From the NCBI GenBank assembly GCA_023078555.1, contig JALAAN010000020.1:1-32285 (forward strand): DNA of 32,285 nt, written 5' to 3'. This DNA comes from Ulva prolifera (Eukaryota > Chlorophyta > Ulvophyceae > Ulvales > Ulvaceae). The position numbers and the translations under genes are program-made. This document shows positions 12,701 through 23,700 of this stretch, piece after piece (the stretch's first letter is position 1; each line of letters starts with the position of its first letter). The notes beneath the pieces were generated by a model that searched no databases, was not told the origin of the DNA, and saw only the letters and a list, made by a program, of their open reading frames with translations.

Positions 12701-15312
12701 GGGCCCAGTGTATTCAAGGAAAGGAGAAACGCGCAGAAAACGGCAGCCACAGTGAGAGAAGATAATCTTCGAGGCACAGGTGCGGCGCACTCTTGAGGAG
12801 ACCGCTGCGGCCACAGCTCCGCCTGCGCCCACGCTGCCACGCTCTCATGGGCCAGCACAGCACGCAGCATCTGCAGGCACGCCGCAAGCACCTCCGCGAC
12901 GCGTGTCGGTGCCGCCGGCAGCCGCTGCAGCGCACGCCACGCCTCCGGCGCCGCCAGGAGCGTCCGCGGAGGCAAGGCCGCCGCTCCTGGTGCGCCGTCG
13001 AACGGCGCCGGTGCGTATGTGGCCGCCGGGGAGGCGGCCCCCTGCGCGCCGGGGTTGGGCCCCCCCGCCTCCGCCGCCTCCTGGCCGCCGCCGCGGCTCT
13101 CGCCACCGACGCCGCGGAAGCTGCGGGCGCGGCGGGAGCCGCGGCGGGAGGACCGGCGCGAGGCGTTGCTCGCGAGGGAGGCCGCGCCGGCGAGCGCGGG
13201 CCCCGTGGCCGAGGCGTTGGACTGGAACGACAGCATGCGGCGGTCCGCGGACTCCGGCGCCGCGTCTGGCACGGCGCCCGGGTCACTACCCTCACCCTCC
13301 GGATCGCAGCAAGCCGGCCGGGGCGGCAGGGGCGTGCACGGCGGCACCGGCAGGGAGTCAATCTCTGCCTGGAGGGCCTGGACGGACTGTGGAGCGGGCA
13401 GCAGAGAGCCCAATGCATGGCCGAGCCCGCACTGAACAGCCTGCACACGTGGACGCAACGCGATGGGGCTCTAGACATCGGTGAGTGTGTCTCTCCCATC
13501 TGTCAGTCCCCAATCAAAGAAATCCACAACAGCATGCCTCGAGACAAGACTTTTGCAGCCGGATGAAAACAAACACAAATAACAACAAGCTGAATGCAAT
13601 AACGCAAGTAGCAGGATAGCGCGGCGCCTCCGTGTGTACCGCGACGGAAGCATGTTGGCGAATGATACACTGCCTGCAAGCTCCAGCGAGCCTGAGTCCG
13701 AGGAACGCTGACAGCTCAATCGAATACATGGGGACACGCACGCACCTGCTCACAGCAGAGGGCGTGAGCGGAGACAGCTGCAGCAAGCAGTCGCGCGACC
13801 GCCTGCTGCTCCTCCACATCAGCGGCTGTCAGCGGCGGTGGTGGCTGCCCCTCAGCCACAGAGTTGTGGTACGCCTCGCCGGCCTCCGTCCGGGCGACGC
13901 CGGTGCCTGGCTGAGTGAGCATGTTCACCAGTCGCGGCACAGCGTGCTCATCGTAGAGGTCTAGGCATGCTGTCGAGCCCCTGTGCTCGACGAAGCTGGC
14001 GAGCAGGTGGCTTGCCTGGACGAATACGCCCTGGGGAATTGCGTTTGTTTGGGCGTTCTCAATGAGTCTCCATAAGTAGATCGACACTCCATCCTGCATG
14101 CACGGAGTTGCTTTTGTCGCGTTGTGTAGATGTGGAACAGGTACAAGCACACAGAAAGGAAGGCCTCTTGTCACACGGGGTACGGACACAGCGGCTATAG
14201 GTGTGAATGCTCTGACAGGTCATGGCTTGTGTGGCAATTCGTGGAGTTGGGACTGCATCAGAAAATGCCACAGCAATACAAATTTGTTTTGACTCTCGTA
14301 CTTGCAAATGCCTCCATGATGGTGCTGCGATACAGAGGGATGTGCTTGCACTCGGCCTCGATGCAACAATCGAGATCCTTCCTGCCAGAATCTCCTTCAA
14401 ATCACTATGTGGGACAACATGAAAATGGCACGCACTGCAGTAATGAGCTGATGCTATGCACAACCACTGCGGCCTGGACAGGGTGTCAAAGCATTTGTTT
14501 AGCTTGCAATAGATTCAGGTGGCTGATGTTGTTGCAGATCGCACCTGCACCAGGGCTGATCGCATGGTTCCTGACTGTTGCAGAGCTGAGAGCAGGCTCA
14601 TGCTTGCTTGGAGCACTTCTGTGCTGCTGTGCCGCAGCAACAAGATGTACTGTGCAGCTCGAGTCGATGCCAACCAGGATGCCGCAATATATGACGAACG
14701 TGCTGCTGCTGCAAGCCAGGTGATAGCTGCAGCTAAAGCTGCGGGAGGCGGTCCTGGAGGTTTCGGAGGCTCGGGAGGGGGAGCACCCTTCTTTGCCTTG
14801 GCTGGTGAGACTGGTGCAGGGTCTTCAGCTGGCTTTGGCACAGCCTGATTTGCCACTGCCGCCCATTCAGCTAAACAGCTGATGCATATTTGGAGGCCAT
14901 CGACAATGGACAAGCGTTTCAGAATGGAGCCTCGCCATCGCACCAGCACGCTAGCTGTGCGAAGAAAGACCTCCTGGGTGCCTTCCCATCCAGACAGCTG
15001 TTCGCGTTTTATAGCTTCCAGCAGCGCAGTTGGAATGCCGGAAGACAGGAGTGCGGCCTGCAGATACCAGCCGCAGTTGTTGCGCATCCTGACTGTAGTA
15101 TCGGCAGTGAACGTGGATAGGGAAGCGAATCACACCGACGTTGCCGCGGTGATGGGGAGCTGCTGCAGCGAGCTTAGCACTGCCGAAGCCTGTTCTCCTG
15201 CCTCGCTCTGGAGCGCGCTGAGCAGCAGGCTGCAATCTGGCGGAGATCCATCATCGGGGCAAGATATCAGCAGGCCTGGAGACCCCGGTTTCCCCTTCGC
15301 TTTCGGTGCCAT
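9726..15312 (-). CDS. Armadillo-like helical-repeat protein, about 1,047 residues, nine exons
   Basis: Family only partly recognised. Exons (minus strand): 15312 to 15134 (or 15140), 15088-14545, 14093-13746, 13440-12778, 12472-12137, 11752-11633, 11393-11280 (or 11283), 11077-10924 and 10411-9726 (TGA 9726-9728). With these joins one frame runs throughout. The start is ATG at 15312 (MAPKAKGKPGSPGLL). Exons 1-3 and 5-7 contain short amphipathic helices in armadillo style (ASAVLSSLQQLP, LLSSGIPTALLEAIKRE, QASHLLASFVEH, LLALTNADIRLAAAAVP). Linkers are low-complexity: a Lys/Pro block in exon 2, Ser/Arg and Ala in exon 4, Lys/Gly (GKGGKGKGK) in exon 5. Exon 8 has a charged helix (KQRAEYCAAVAEAFKWQEAI). 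Exon 9 is Pro/Ala-rich with a basic start and a short conserved-looking end (LDLSPDKLQQLEALAA). It is probably a scaffold protein; the cellular role cannot be read from the sequence. Least certain are the exon 1 donor and exons 6-7. Confidence 0.65.
10555..10845 (+). repeat. SINE-like insertion with tRNA-like head and TTTAC tail, in the last intron of the helical-repeat gene
   Basis: The insertion lies wholly inside the intron 10412-10923. Near its left end TGGGTTGAGGACGG resembles a pol III A box. About 40 bp on, GGGTTCGATTCTG resembles a B box (GGTTCGANTCC), and between them CCTCC...GGAGG could form an anticodon-like stem. The right end is a short TTTAC repeat (TTTACTTTACTTTAC at about 10817-10831), as in many SINE tails. 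The T-stem does not pair well, so this is not a working tRNA. Boundaries are approximate and I could not fix a target-site duplication. Confidence 0.45.
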
Positions 15313-17722
15313 GCTCTGTCAGCTGGACGAAGCGAAGAAACAAATCAGCAATGATCACGAGCACACGCGTACGGGTGCTTATCCATCTGACTAGAAAATA
15401 TTGCAGTCTCAGTCACATTGAAAGCTGCCGCTTGCCATGCAAATAGATCTGTTGTTACTGATGTGTATGTAACGCTGACTACGTTGACTATATCATGAAC
15501 AATGTGTAAACACGAATTTCCGTATCATAGTCAACTAAATCCCATCAAGCTCCAAGCCGTCCTGGCAATCCCGTCGCAAGGAGAGGACCAGTACTACATA
15601 CGCTGAGCAAGGGTGACCTCAGGTGCTCCGGTGTGTATCGGGGGCACGTTCACGGTGCTTTGAGGACTGCGCTAACCTGTGATAAAATACACAGCCCTAT
15701 CTCTGCTAATTCTGCCGCTCAGAGATGTCTCCGACGAGCGGCCAGGGATGTGAAGGCAAGACATGAGCGTGACCAGCAACAGCATGTAGAGCATGTCCGA
15801 TTCGGTGCTGGCGTATGTTCACAATGACGAGCAATTCTACGCTTCAGCCTACATCATTGTCTTCAAGTTGACATCATCTCATCTCGTTGCAGGTGGCATT
15901 GCCTGGCCCGGTGCACATGCACTGTCCTGACCAAAGAGTAAGGCAGTGCATGTACAGATCTAAAGTGCTGACTGCTGCTGAAGCATCGCCAGTCGAAACG
16001 GGGAAGGCACTTGCGACGATTGTGGGCTGTTGTTCCTTGCTTTCTGTCATTCTGTCAAACGGTCTCTAAGGACCTTACTAGGGCTGCTGCCAGTGGCTCA
16101 CAATGGGCCCTGATTACAGCAATTTCGCCACAAACATATCAGGAAAGTGCCAATAAATGTTGAGAATTTGCACGCAGGCTTTCGATTTTCCAACAGAAGT
16201 CCTCAGATCAGAAAAAACACTCACTGCCGGTTCAAAGGCGCATTCTGATGGTCATGTGTTGACATCAGGCGTACAGAGCCTAAATGAAGCTTCGATCTGG
16301 CACTGGAAACCATCGTAACATCAGCGTAAAGGCAATTGATAGTTCAGGTTCACATTCACAATTGTAAACATGCGTTATTCCGTGACCTGAGCACTGCCAA
16401 TAGCAGCCCTACTTAGCAGCGACCCTGCCTGCACGTCCAGAGGCCTGCCCAGTTGCGGATCGAGTCGCTGGGCCTCACAAGGTTCTTCAAGTGGGCCTCA
16501 CATGCTGATCGTCAGACACCACCATGTAGGGGCACTTCAGAACGCCGTGTGTACAGCTGGGCTGGCGCGATAAAGGAGAACAGTCCAAACATTGGTGGTT
16601 AAATCTGCAGATCTGAAGTCGGGAGAGAGACAAGACGAAACAGATTGTCAAGGTCACGTGCAATATGCCTCGTGACTCAACGAGTTGCTCTGAGTCATGA
16701 TCTTTGAGTTGCTGCAGACCGCAGAAATGGTTCCACATGTAAACAACAGATCGCTTACTGCTGTACAGCCGATGCCGCGTTGTGTAGATCCGGATCGACT
16801 TTGCTTGACCTTGTGCATCTCAGGTTTGGGGAGGTCCCCATTAATTCGGGGAATCTAAAAAAAACGGATTTTTTAAGCAAAAACACATCATACGCTTTTG
16901 CACCAGTGACACCGTCATAGTTGTGACAAGCTACATCACCGCACAAGTCCTCTCTCTGCTATGACCATTGTCCTGATTTTGTTTTGGAACTTTGACTAGG
17001 TAGTGCCAAGGCTGTGTTACAAGGACAAAGGCAGCAAGGCGGGTAGCACCGCGAAAAAAGGAAACAGACGAAGCAAACACATAGACACCCACGCACGCGA
17101 AACCCACCACGCCCAAAAGAAAAACCCATCACCGGCGCCAAGGCTGTGTATCAATCGACAGTGTTGCCAGGTGGACCACTGTACCCACATCACCACGCCT
17201 GCCTGCCACTCAAATGTGTGAGAGTCCTCGAGATTTCTTCGCCATGTCTGGGTTCAACGTCATCTGGAGCTGTGCTGACCCAGCCCTATCATGATGGAAC
17301 AGGTTCATATTGTTCATCATACATCAGGCTCTACCAGTGGACCCGGTGCAAAGTTCTGCCCCTCAATCCAAAGCTTTGACCTTTGTGCATATGCAACCAA
17401 CCATTTCCAACTGCACGGACTCCAGCAATGCTTGTCAAGCCCCGCGCCCACATACCCATGTGCAGCTTTGTTGAGTGCCAGCAAAACCAAATTCCCAATC
17501 CTTAACTTTCGTGCTCATCGCCTCCAGATGGTGTGCACAAGAAGCCAAATGAGAATCCCTGAAGACGAAAGGCACTGTGGCCCCTGGCAGCCATTGAGGC
17601 GACCACACACTGCCCTTCTTCAAGCTGCGCCAGGCATCGCAGCTCACATTATCGTGGGCCTACAAAGCCATAGAGCAACCACCGCCGATGCCCCCACAAG
17701 CTGGCACATAGCCCGTCAGCCA
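15313..17722. other. AT-richer intergenic region, no gene seen
   Basis: This is 2.4 kb between the start of the helical-repeat gene and the stop of GRDP copy A. It should include the former's promoter and the latter's 3' UTR. Open frames here are short, without domain-like composition. At about 16826-16845 the string GGTCCCCATTAATTCGG resembles GGTCCCGTTAATTCGG in the SINE-like insertion (10759-10774), so a degraded fragment of the same repeat may be present. I see nothing else I can support. Confidence 0.45.
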
Positions 17723-20700
17723 CTATCCACCACAGCCACCACATCCGCCGCAGCCACCACAGCCACCTCCGTCGCCCCCTCCATCACCACCGTCATCGCC
17801 GCCGCCTCCGTCATCACCTCCATCGTCACCACCTCCGTCATCACCCCCATCGCAGTCGCCACAGTCACCTCTGACGTCGTCGTCGTCGTCGTCGCCGTCA
17901 CCGTCGCCGCCGTCGCCGTCGCCATCGCCGCCGTCGCCGCCGTCGCCATCACCGTCGCCGCCGTCGCCGTCGCCATCACCGTCGCCATCACCGTCACCTG
18001 CGCCATCGCCGCCTTCACCGGTTGTGTTGGAGGCCTCGTCCCACGCCGCGCACACATCCGCGGCGGCGCTTGCGTCGTCGCAAGCTGTGCCACCCCAGAA
18101 CACGGCGCCGATCGCGCCCGACGCATCGTCGTCCGTTGTGCCATACCACAGCAGCGTTCCGGTGTACACCTGCACAACATCACTGCCGCTGCGTGCGCAG
18201 ATTGCCACGCAGCTTTCTCGTGTCTTGTCCAGAAGCCGTCGCCAAGCTCTCTCATGCACTCCCACGCAACAGTGCAGGCACTCCAACGGGTTCGCTGCCG
18301 GGATAGGCCACAGCAGGAGGAGCAGCCACGGCGTGAGCTCATGTCGTCCACAAGCTACGTCAGCGTCTTGGCACGCATGGGCTGACTGCGTACCTCCAGC
18401 CTATGTGCTGGCAGTTTGTACTTGTGAATGGAGCTGCCAGGAGATAGGCCTCAGTTTTAAAGGCGGCCAATGTACGGCAACGAACAGAGATACTGTTGGC
18501 CTTGCGCAAGATCATGCCCGAACGCATACCCAGGACGACACGCAATCGGGGTGGTACGCTGCTTCGTATGTGCAAATGACAGGGCTGAATTGTCGGGTGA
18601 ACGGGTGCGGCACCTCAGCGGGCTCTGGATCCGCCTCATCGCGTTCCGTGGGCCCCTGCGCGCCCCGGCCGCGGCGCTGTCGCCCAGCATGCATGCGCTT
18701 GGCGACGTAGGCATTCGTCGGGAGGTGCTTGCACTGCTGTGCCACGGCGACGCTGCCGAGCTGGCCGTCCCGCAGCGCCTCGTGCTTGCTGTCCATGCCG
18801 GCCAGCACCGCAGAGGCATCCTGCGGCTGCCGCACGCGCCCGGACCGCGGCAGGGGCCCCGTCATCACGAGGAGCAGGCTGCGGCAGAGGGCGACTGTTG
18901 CCGCGACCGCGGCGAGCTGCCCGGCCTCCTTGTCCATGGGAATCGAGGCCCCGTTGAGGTTTGCGGCCTGGCTCCCATCAAATTCTGTGCAGCACCAGGT
19001 GTCAGAAACTCACTGGCAAGGTCTGCTTGCATGGCTCACTTCAGACGGTCATATGCCGGTGCAATGTACAATCGGCGGGCACAAGCCACACCGCATGCAG
19101 CTGCGAGCCTCGGGTCGAGAGGAAAAATACGTTCGCAAATAGATCATGCATCCACTACTGCTTCATACTTATTTTGAATGCTATTGAGTGCCGCTGTGTG
19201 AAGTGTTTGCACACTCACATTTCAGCAAATCAGCGCAGGATCGGAGAGTTCATGCAGCAAATGAAAGACGCAGTCGCATCGATGGGCAGGCTGCGGGCCA
19301 CACCGAAGCACGCGGAGCCGTCACAGAACAGCTCCAGCCGTGGCGTGGCGGCGCCTTCACAGGAGAGGGCCGCCTGGGTGCCGGCGGAGTCGCTCTGCAC
19401 CGCTCCTGCACGCGACACACGCGTAAGTTGTGTCAAGCGCTGGAGAAAAAAATCATCACGTAGCGGCCAAGGAACTGTGCACGTGGGTAACGTGGAGGCA
19501 GTGAAGACACTGGGTCCTGGCAGACTGAGGCATGTGTGCGTGCGGTGCCTGTGCATACGTGGCGGTTGATTCGGAAGAGAACATTTCGCTGTGTTTGTCT
19601 ATGCCACTCACTCTTCTGCCACAGCCAAGACACTCGATGCGCATGGTCGTGCACGCCACAGAAGTCGCGCTGGACCATGCGCTGCGCATCCGCATCGTGT
19701 GCTCTGGGTCTCAGAGTCCTCAGAGGTTGTTGGTTGCAGTGTACCGTGTGACAGCCTCTGTGGCAATCCAGTGATATGGCCGCTATACCACTGGATTGCC
19801 ACAGCCTCTCTTGCGTGGCGTGACGGCTGCGGCAGCGCACCTGGGGCAAGTATATGCAGCTGGATGTTCGGCTGCATCTCAGGCGTGGCGCTGCCCTTGT
19901 CCGATGTGTCCTTCAGGCTCCACCACCCTGCAGCGAAATCTCCGGCGTCATGTCAGAGAACAAGTGGCAGAGCTGGCGGGCCCGCAGTAGTTCTAGAGAC
20001 ACCCACGGGCAACACCCTCTCCTGGCATGCATATGGCATTGCAGTACAAAGGTCATCGCTCCGTTGTGGCGAGTCGTGGCGTCCATAAACGTGCCATGTC
20101 AACGACAATACAAAGGCGTGCAGGGCTTGACTGTTTCGAAATTCGACTATCAGCGCGCGCTGTCCCTGGACGGTGATCGCTCATGTGACCGTCTCTTCGG
20201 AGATCGATCGGCCTGCATGGTCTCACATGTTTCTGAGAGATGCAGGGAAGCCCATAGCATGAGCGTTGCGGGTGGGCTGCGGCGTCGGGATCGATCGCAA
20301 GCAGGCAGGAGCCTCGAGAACTTGTTTTTCCTACGTTGTTCTGTTTCAACTTGGCAAAGCCTCCCGATGCGGGCTGAAATCAGGAACGCATGAGCCCGCA
20401 CCGTAGAGCAGGCCCCAGTCCTTGTCGCCGCTGCGGATCAGGAACGCCCGCATGCCCGCCGCCGCCTCCAGCGCCGAGCCAGCTCCATCTGGATCACAGA
20501 CAATGACCTGGCTCTGCGTGCCTGCAATGATGAGGCTGTCCTCGCGCTTCGGCCACGGGCACATATCCCAGCTGGCCAGGGTGGCGAGGTTGACGGAGTG
20601 GGCGGTGGCGGCCGGGAAGGGTGACCCAGGGTCCAACGGTGTGACGTCGTTTCCATTGGCGTACACCTCGACAGCAGTCGCGAGGTGCCTCGAGGTATTT

Positions 20701-23700
20701 GTCACCCGCGCCTGCACTCACGGCACACTGAAAACACGATGCACGCAAGTGCATGTGCATGCGAAGTATATCTGTATGCTGACATGCAGCTTTCGAGGCT
20801 CTGCGAGCGATGCGCAGGGGAAGGGCAGTGGAGGGCTGCGTTGACATGCTTGCTGCATCAAATTTAAATAGGCCGGCCGACCTGGCCTACTAGGTTTCAA
20901 GGGCGGACCACACCTTTAAGGAGAACATGTCAGGTGGGCACGTGACATGTGAGACAGCGCAACATTATTCACACACTGAGGAGATTGGAAATTCCATGAG
21001 ACAGTTTCAGCTTGAGAATTCCATAGACACATTCCCCAGACGTTGTGGACTCCGCGGAGAGACACCCGCGGCTATGCATGCACACTCGACAGCATGCACG
21101 GTTTGCAAGCTACAGCTTAAACTGTGCCTAGACGCCTGAGGTGCCTGTCGTGTGGCAAACACACGCAGAATGTTTGCAACGACACAGCCGTCTGCCAAAG
21201 CAGTCCCGTTGGCAGGCCGGCGCATGCATGCGGTACTTCACGCGAGGTGGCCCGTCAATTTCCACGGCGATGCAGCTGAACGTTGAAAGACATCAATGGA
21301 CACGGTTCTGGAACCCCTCCAGCCTGAGCACTGCATGGCATGCTGGTCAGCGCACCAGCAGCGGCTGCCCAAGCAGGCTGCCCTGCCTCCCGGACGCCTG
21401 CACGGGGACCAGGAAGGACCGCGTCTCCGCAGAGTCCTCCCCCTCCCCGTGCACCGCCTCCGTCGGCAGCAGCAGCTCCGGCTGCGACACAGCCGCCGCC
21501 GCGGACTCGTGCTCGGAATGCATGGCGCCCGGGCACTGCCCTGCCCCAAGCAGCACCGGCGGCTTGCAGTGCACGGAGTTGAAGTGGGTGGAGATCATCA
21601 GGGTCAGCACTGCGGTGCATCGGCCGGCCCGGCCGCGGAGCTTCACTGGCACCTCAACGTCCACACTCGCCGCAGCGTCGCCACCCGCAGCCTTCCGGGC
21701 CCCCTGCACATGCATGCACATCGTCTGCAAAGAGATGTGTGCTTACATGTTCAAGGATCACTTGGTTCACACGACGATAGCTACCTATATAAGCATGCAT
21801 ACAGTGTCACGCGGTGTCTCCTCCAGTACACGTGGTGGACGCGCACCTGAAGCCACTGGCCGACGGACACCTCAACAGATGCGATGGAGCACTTGCCCGC
21901 TGTGCCGGCTGCTGAGGTCTGCTCCACCGCGATGCTCAGAGTCTCCCTCAATATCCCAGTGTATGCAACATCCAGGGCCTCTGCGGTAGATTGCATGTCC
22001 ACCTGCGTGCCAGAGGTGCGGCAGCTGCAGACAGGTCTAGCAGGCCGCTGGACGGGGGAGAGGCCCCAGGCTGTGATGGCTGCATCGGGGTGAAGGGGCT
22101 GCCCCGCGCCGCGACGGCCTCCACGTGCCGTCACCCAGCGGTAGCCCTTCAGAGTCAACAGGATCGACGATGGAGGCGCCTCTGCGGCAGTGCCAGGACG
22201 TCAGACACGACCGCGCCAGGTGCTACGTGGACATCCTGTTTGTCTCGCTCTGGGTCAGTGCAATTTGCGCTACCGGCCACGACGAGCTGCAGCAGACCGA
22301 CCAAACCGACCGTGCTCTACAGCAGGCCGCACGGCCGTGTGGTTCAAAGAACGAGACACTGTGGCAATCCAGTGATATGGCCGCTATACCACTGGATCCT
22401 TGCACGTCGCGACGTGCAAGTGTCCAGTGGTAGAGCGGTCTTATCGCTGGACTGCCACAGACACAGAACAGCATGATGCAGTACAGGGCGTGTGACACTG
22501 TGCACATGGGCCTCATCCTCAGGTGGCTTTGTGGCCAAGGTTCAGGCGCAGCTCATCCACCCTGCTTTCAGAGAGCTGCTCCTCGCCGCCAAGCATCGCA
22601 GCGCCATCAGCTTGTGCTGCAGCAAAGTCGACGCGCGGGAAGAGCTCACCCCTCAACACGCTGCACATGCCGCCAACACCCTCGTCAGGATGCAGAGGAG
22701 TGGATTGAAAAGCCCTGCAGGATGGGTTCCTTGGCAACAGTGTAGCCCCAGACCCGCCACCAGAAACGGTTCAGAGGCACTGCACACGTGCATAGCACCG
22801 CATACGAGATAGAGGCTCATATTGTGGCGCTGGACGGCTTATGTGGCCCGCACCTGAGGTCTGCACATGGGAACAGTACCGGCAAGCCTTCCACCGGTGG
22901 ATTCCGGATCGATGCACGTTCCTCGCGATCGATGAGGCGTGTGGAAGCCGTCGCCACATGCACGGGACATCACACCGGGTGGCACACGACAGCTCGTGCG
23001 GCGCGCACCGGGGAAGCAGGCGCGGCGCTGCTGTGGCGTGAGCCGCGTCGGGATGCCGCGAAACATGCCGCCGGCCTGGAAGAACTGCGAGTCGGCCTGC
23101 TCAAACAGGCGCTCTGTTGTCTGCTGCAGCTGCTGCAGCTCGGAGTCCGCGGAGCGGTTGTTGATGGAGTCGTCATGGGAGAAGTGCATCCCCAGGATGG
23201 CCTCGGTGTCGGCCTTGTAGCGGTGCGGCAGGCTCATGTGGGAGTGCCACACGAGGTCGATGTCGTACGTCGGGCACAGCTTCACGCCCGGGTTGGCCTG
23301 GCGGATGCTCAGGAACGTGAGGTACCTGCGCTGGTCGTGTTTACGGCTGGCTGCATGTGAGTGTCATGATTGCAAAGCAGCGCGAATCTTGGTGAAGATT
23401 CTGGTAAGTAGATTCCAGTTGTGCTCTGAGAATTGCGCACGAAGGGTGTGCGTCCATGTGATACGTTTGAGTGCTGGATTTGGCAGATTTCTAATGAATG
23501 TAATAATCAACCGTCTTTGCACGTGCTGTGTAGGCTGAAACCACAAAGAATCCTTGAATCCGGCCCAAGCCTCAGAGATCAATTGATCTACCAAGCGTAC
23601 ATCTGAGTCCTCACGTGATTTGTTTGATTTCTTCGATGATCTGAAGTGGCACAAACCTGCGTGCAGGATCCGTAGCCCAAAGTACCACGCACCTGCTCAC

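Noticed and set aside
12138..13566. Plus-strand open frames opposite the helical-repeat gene
   Set aside because: GC-rich shadows of exons 4 and 5, which splice cleanly on the minus strand.
15633..15827. Small plus-strand gene in the AT-rich gap
   Set aside because: Short open frame with no domain, splice or composition support.
17291..18385. Long plus-strand open frame, Thr/Ala/Val-rich
   Set aside because: It is the antisense of the GRDP copy A tail repeat; the minus strand has domain homology, phase-consistent exons and a paralog.
22519..22737. Possible extra exon of GRDP copy A
   Set aside because: It looks coding-like, but its phase fits neither neighbour, and exons 23325-23009 and 22181-21847 join in phase without it. 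Copy B shows no counterpart.
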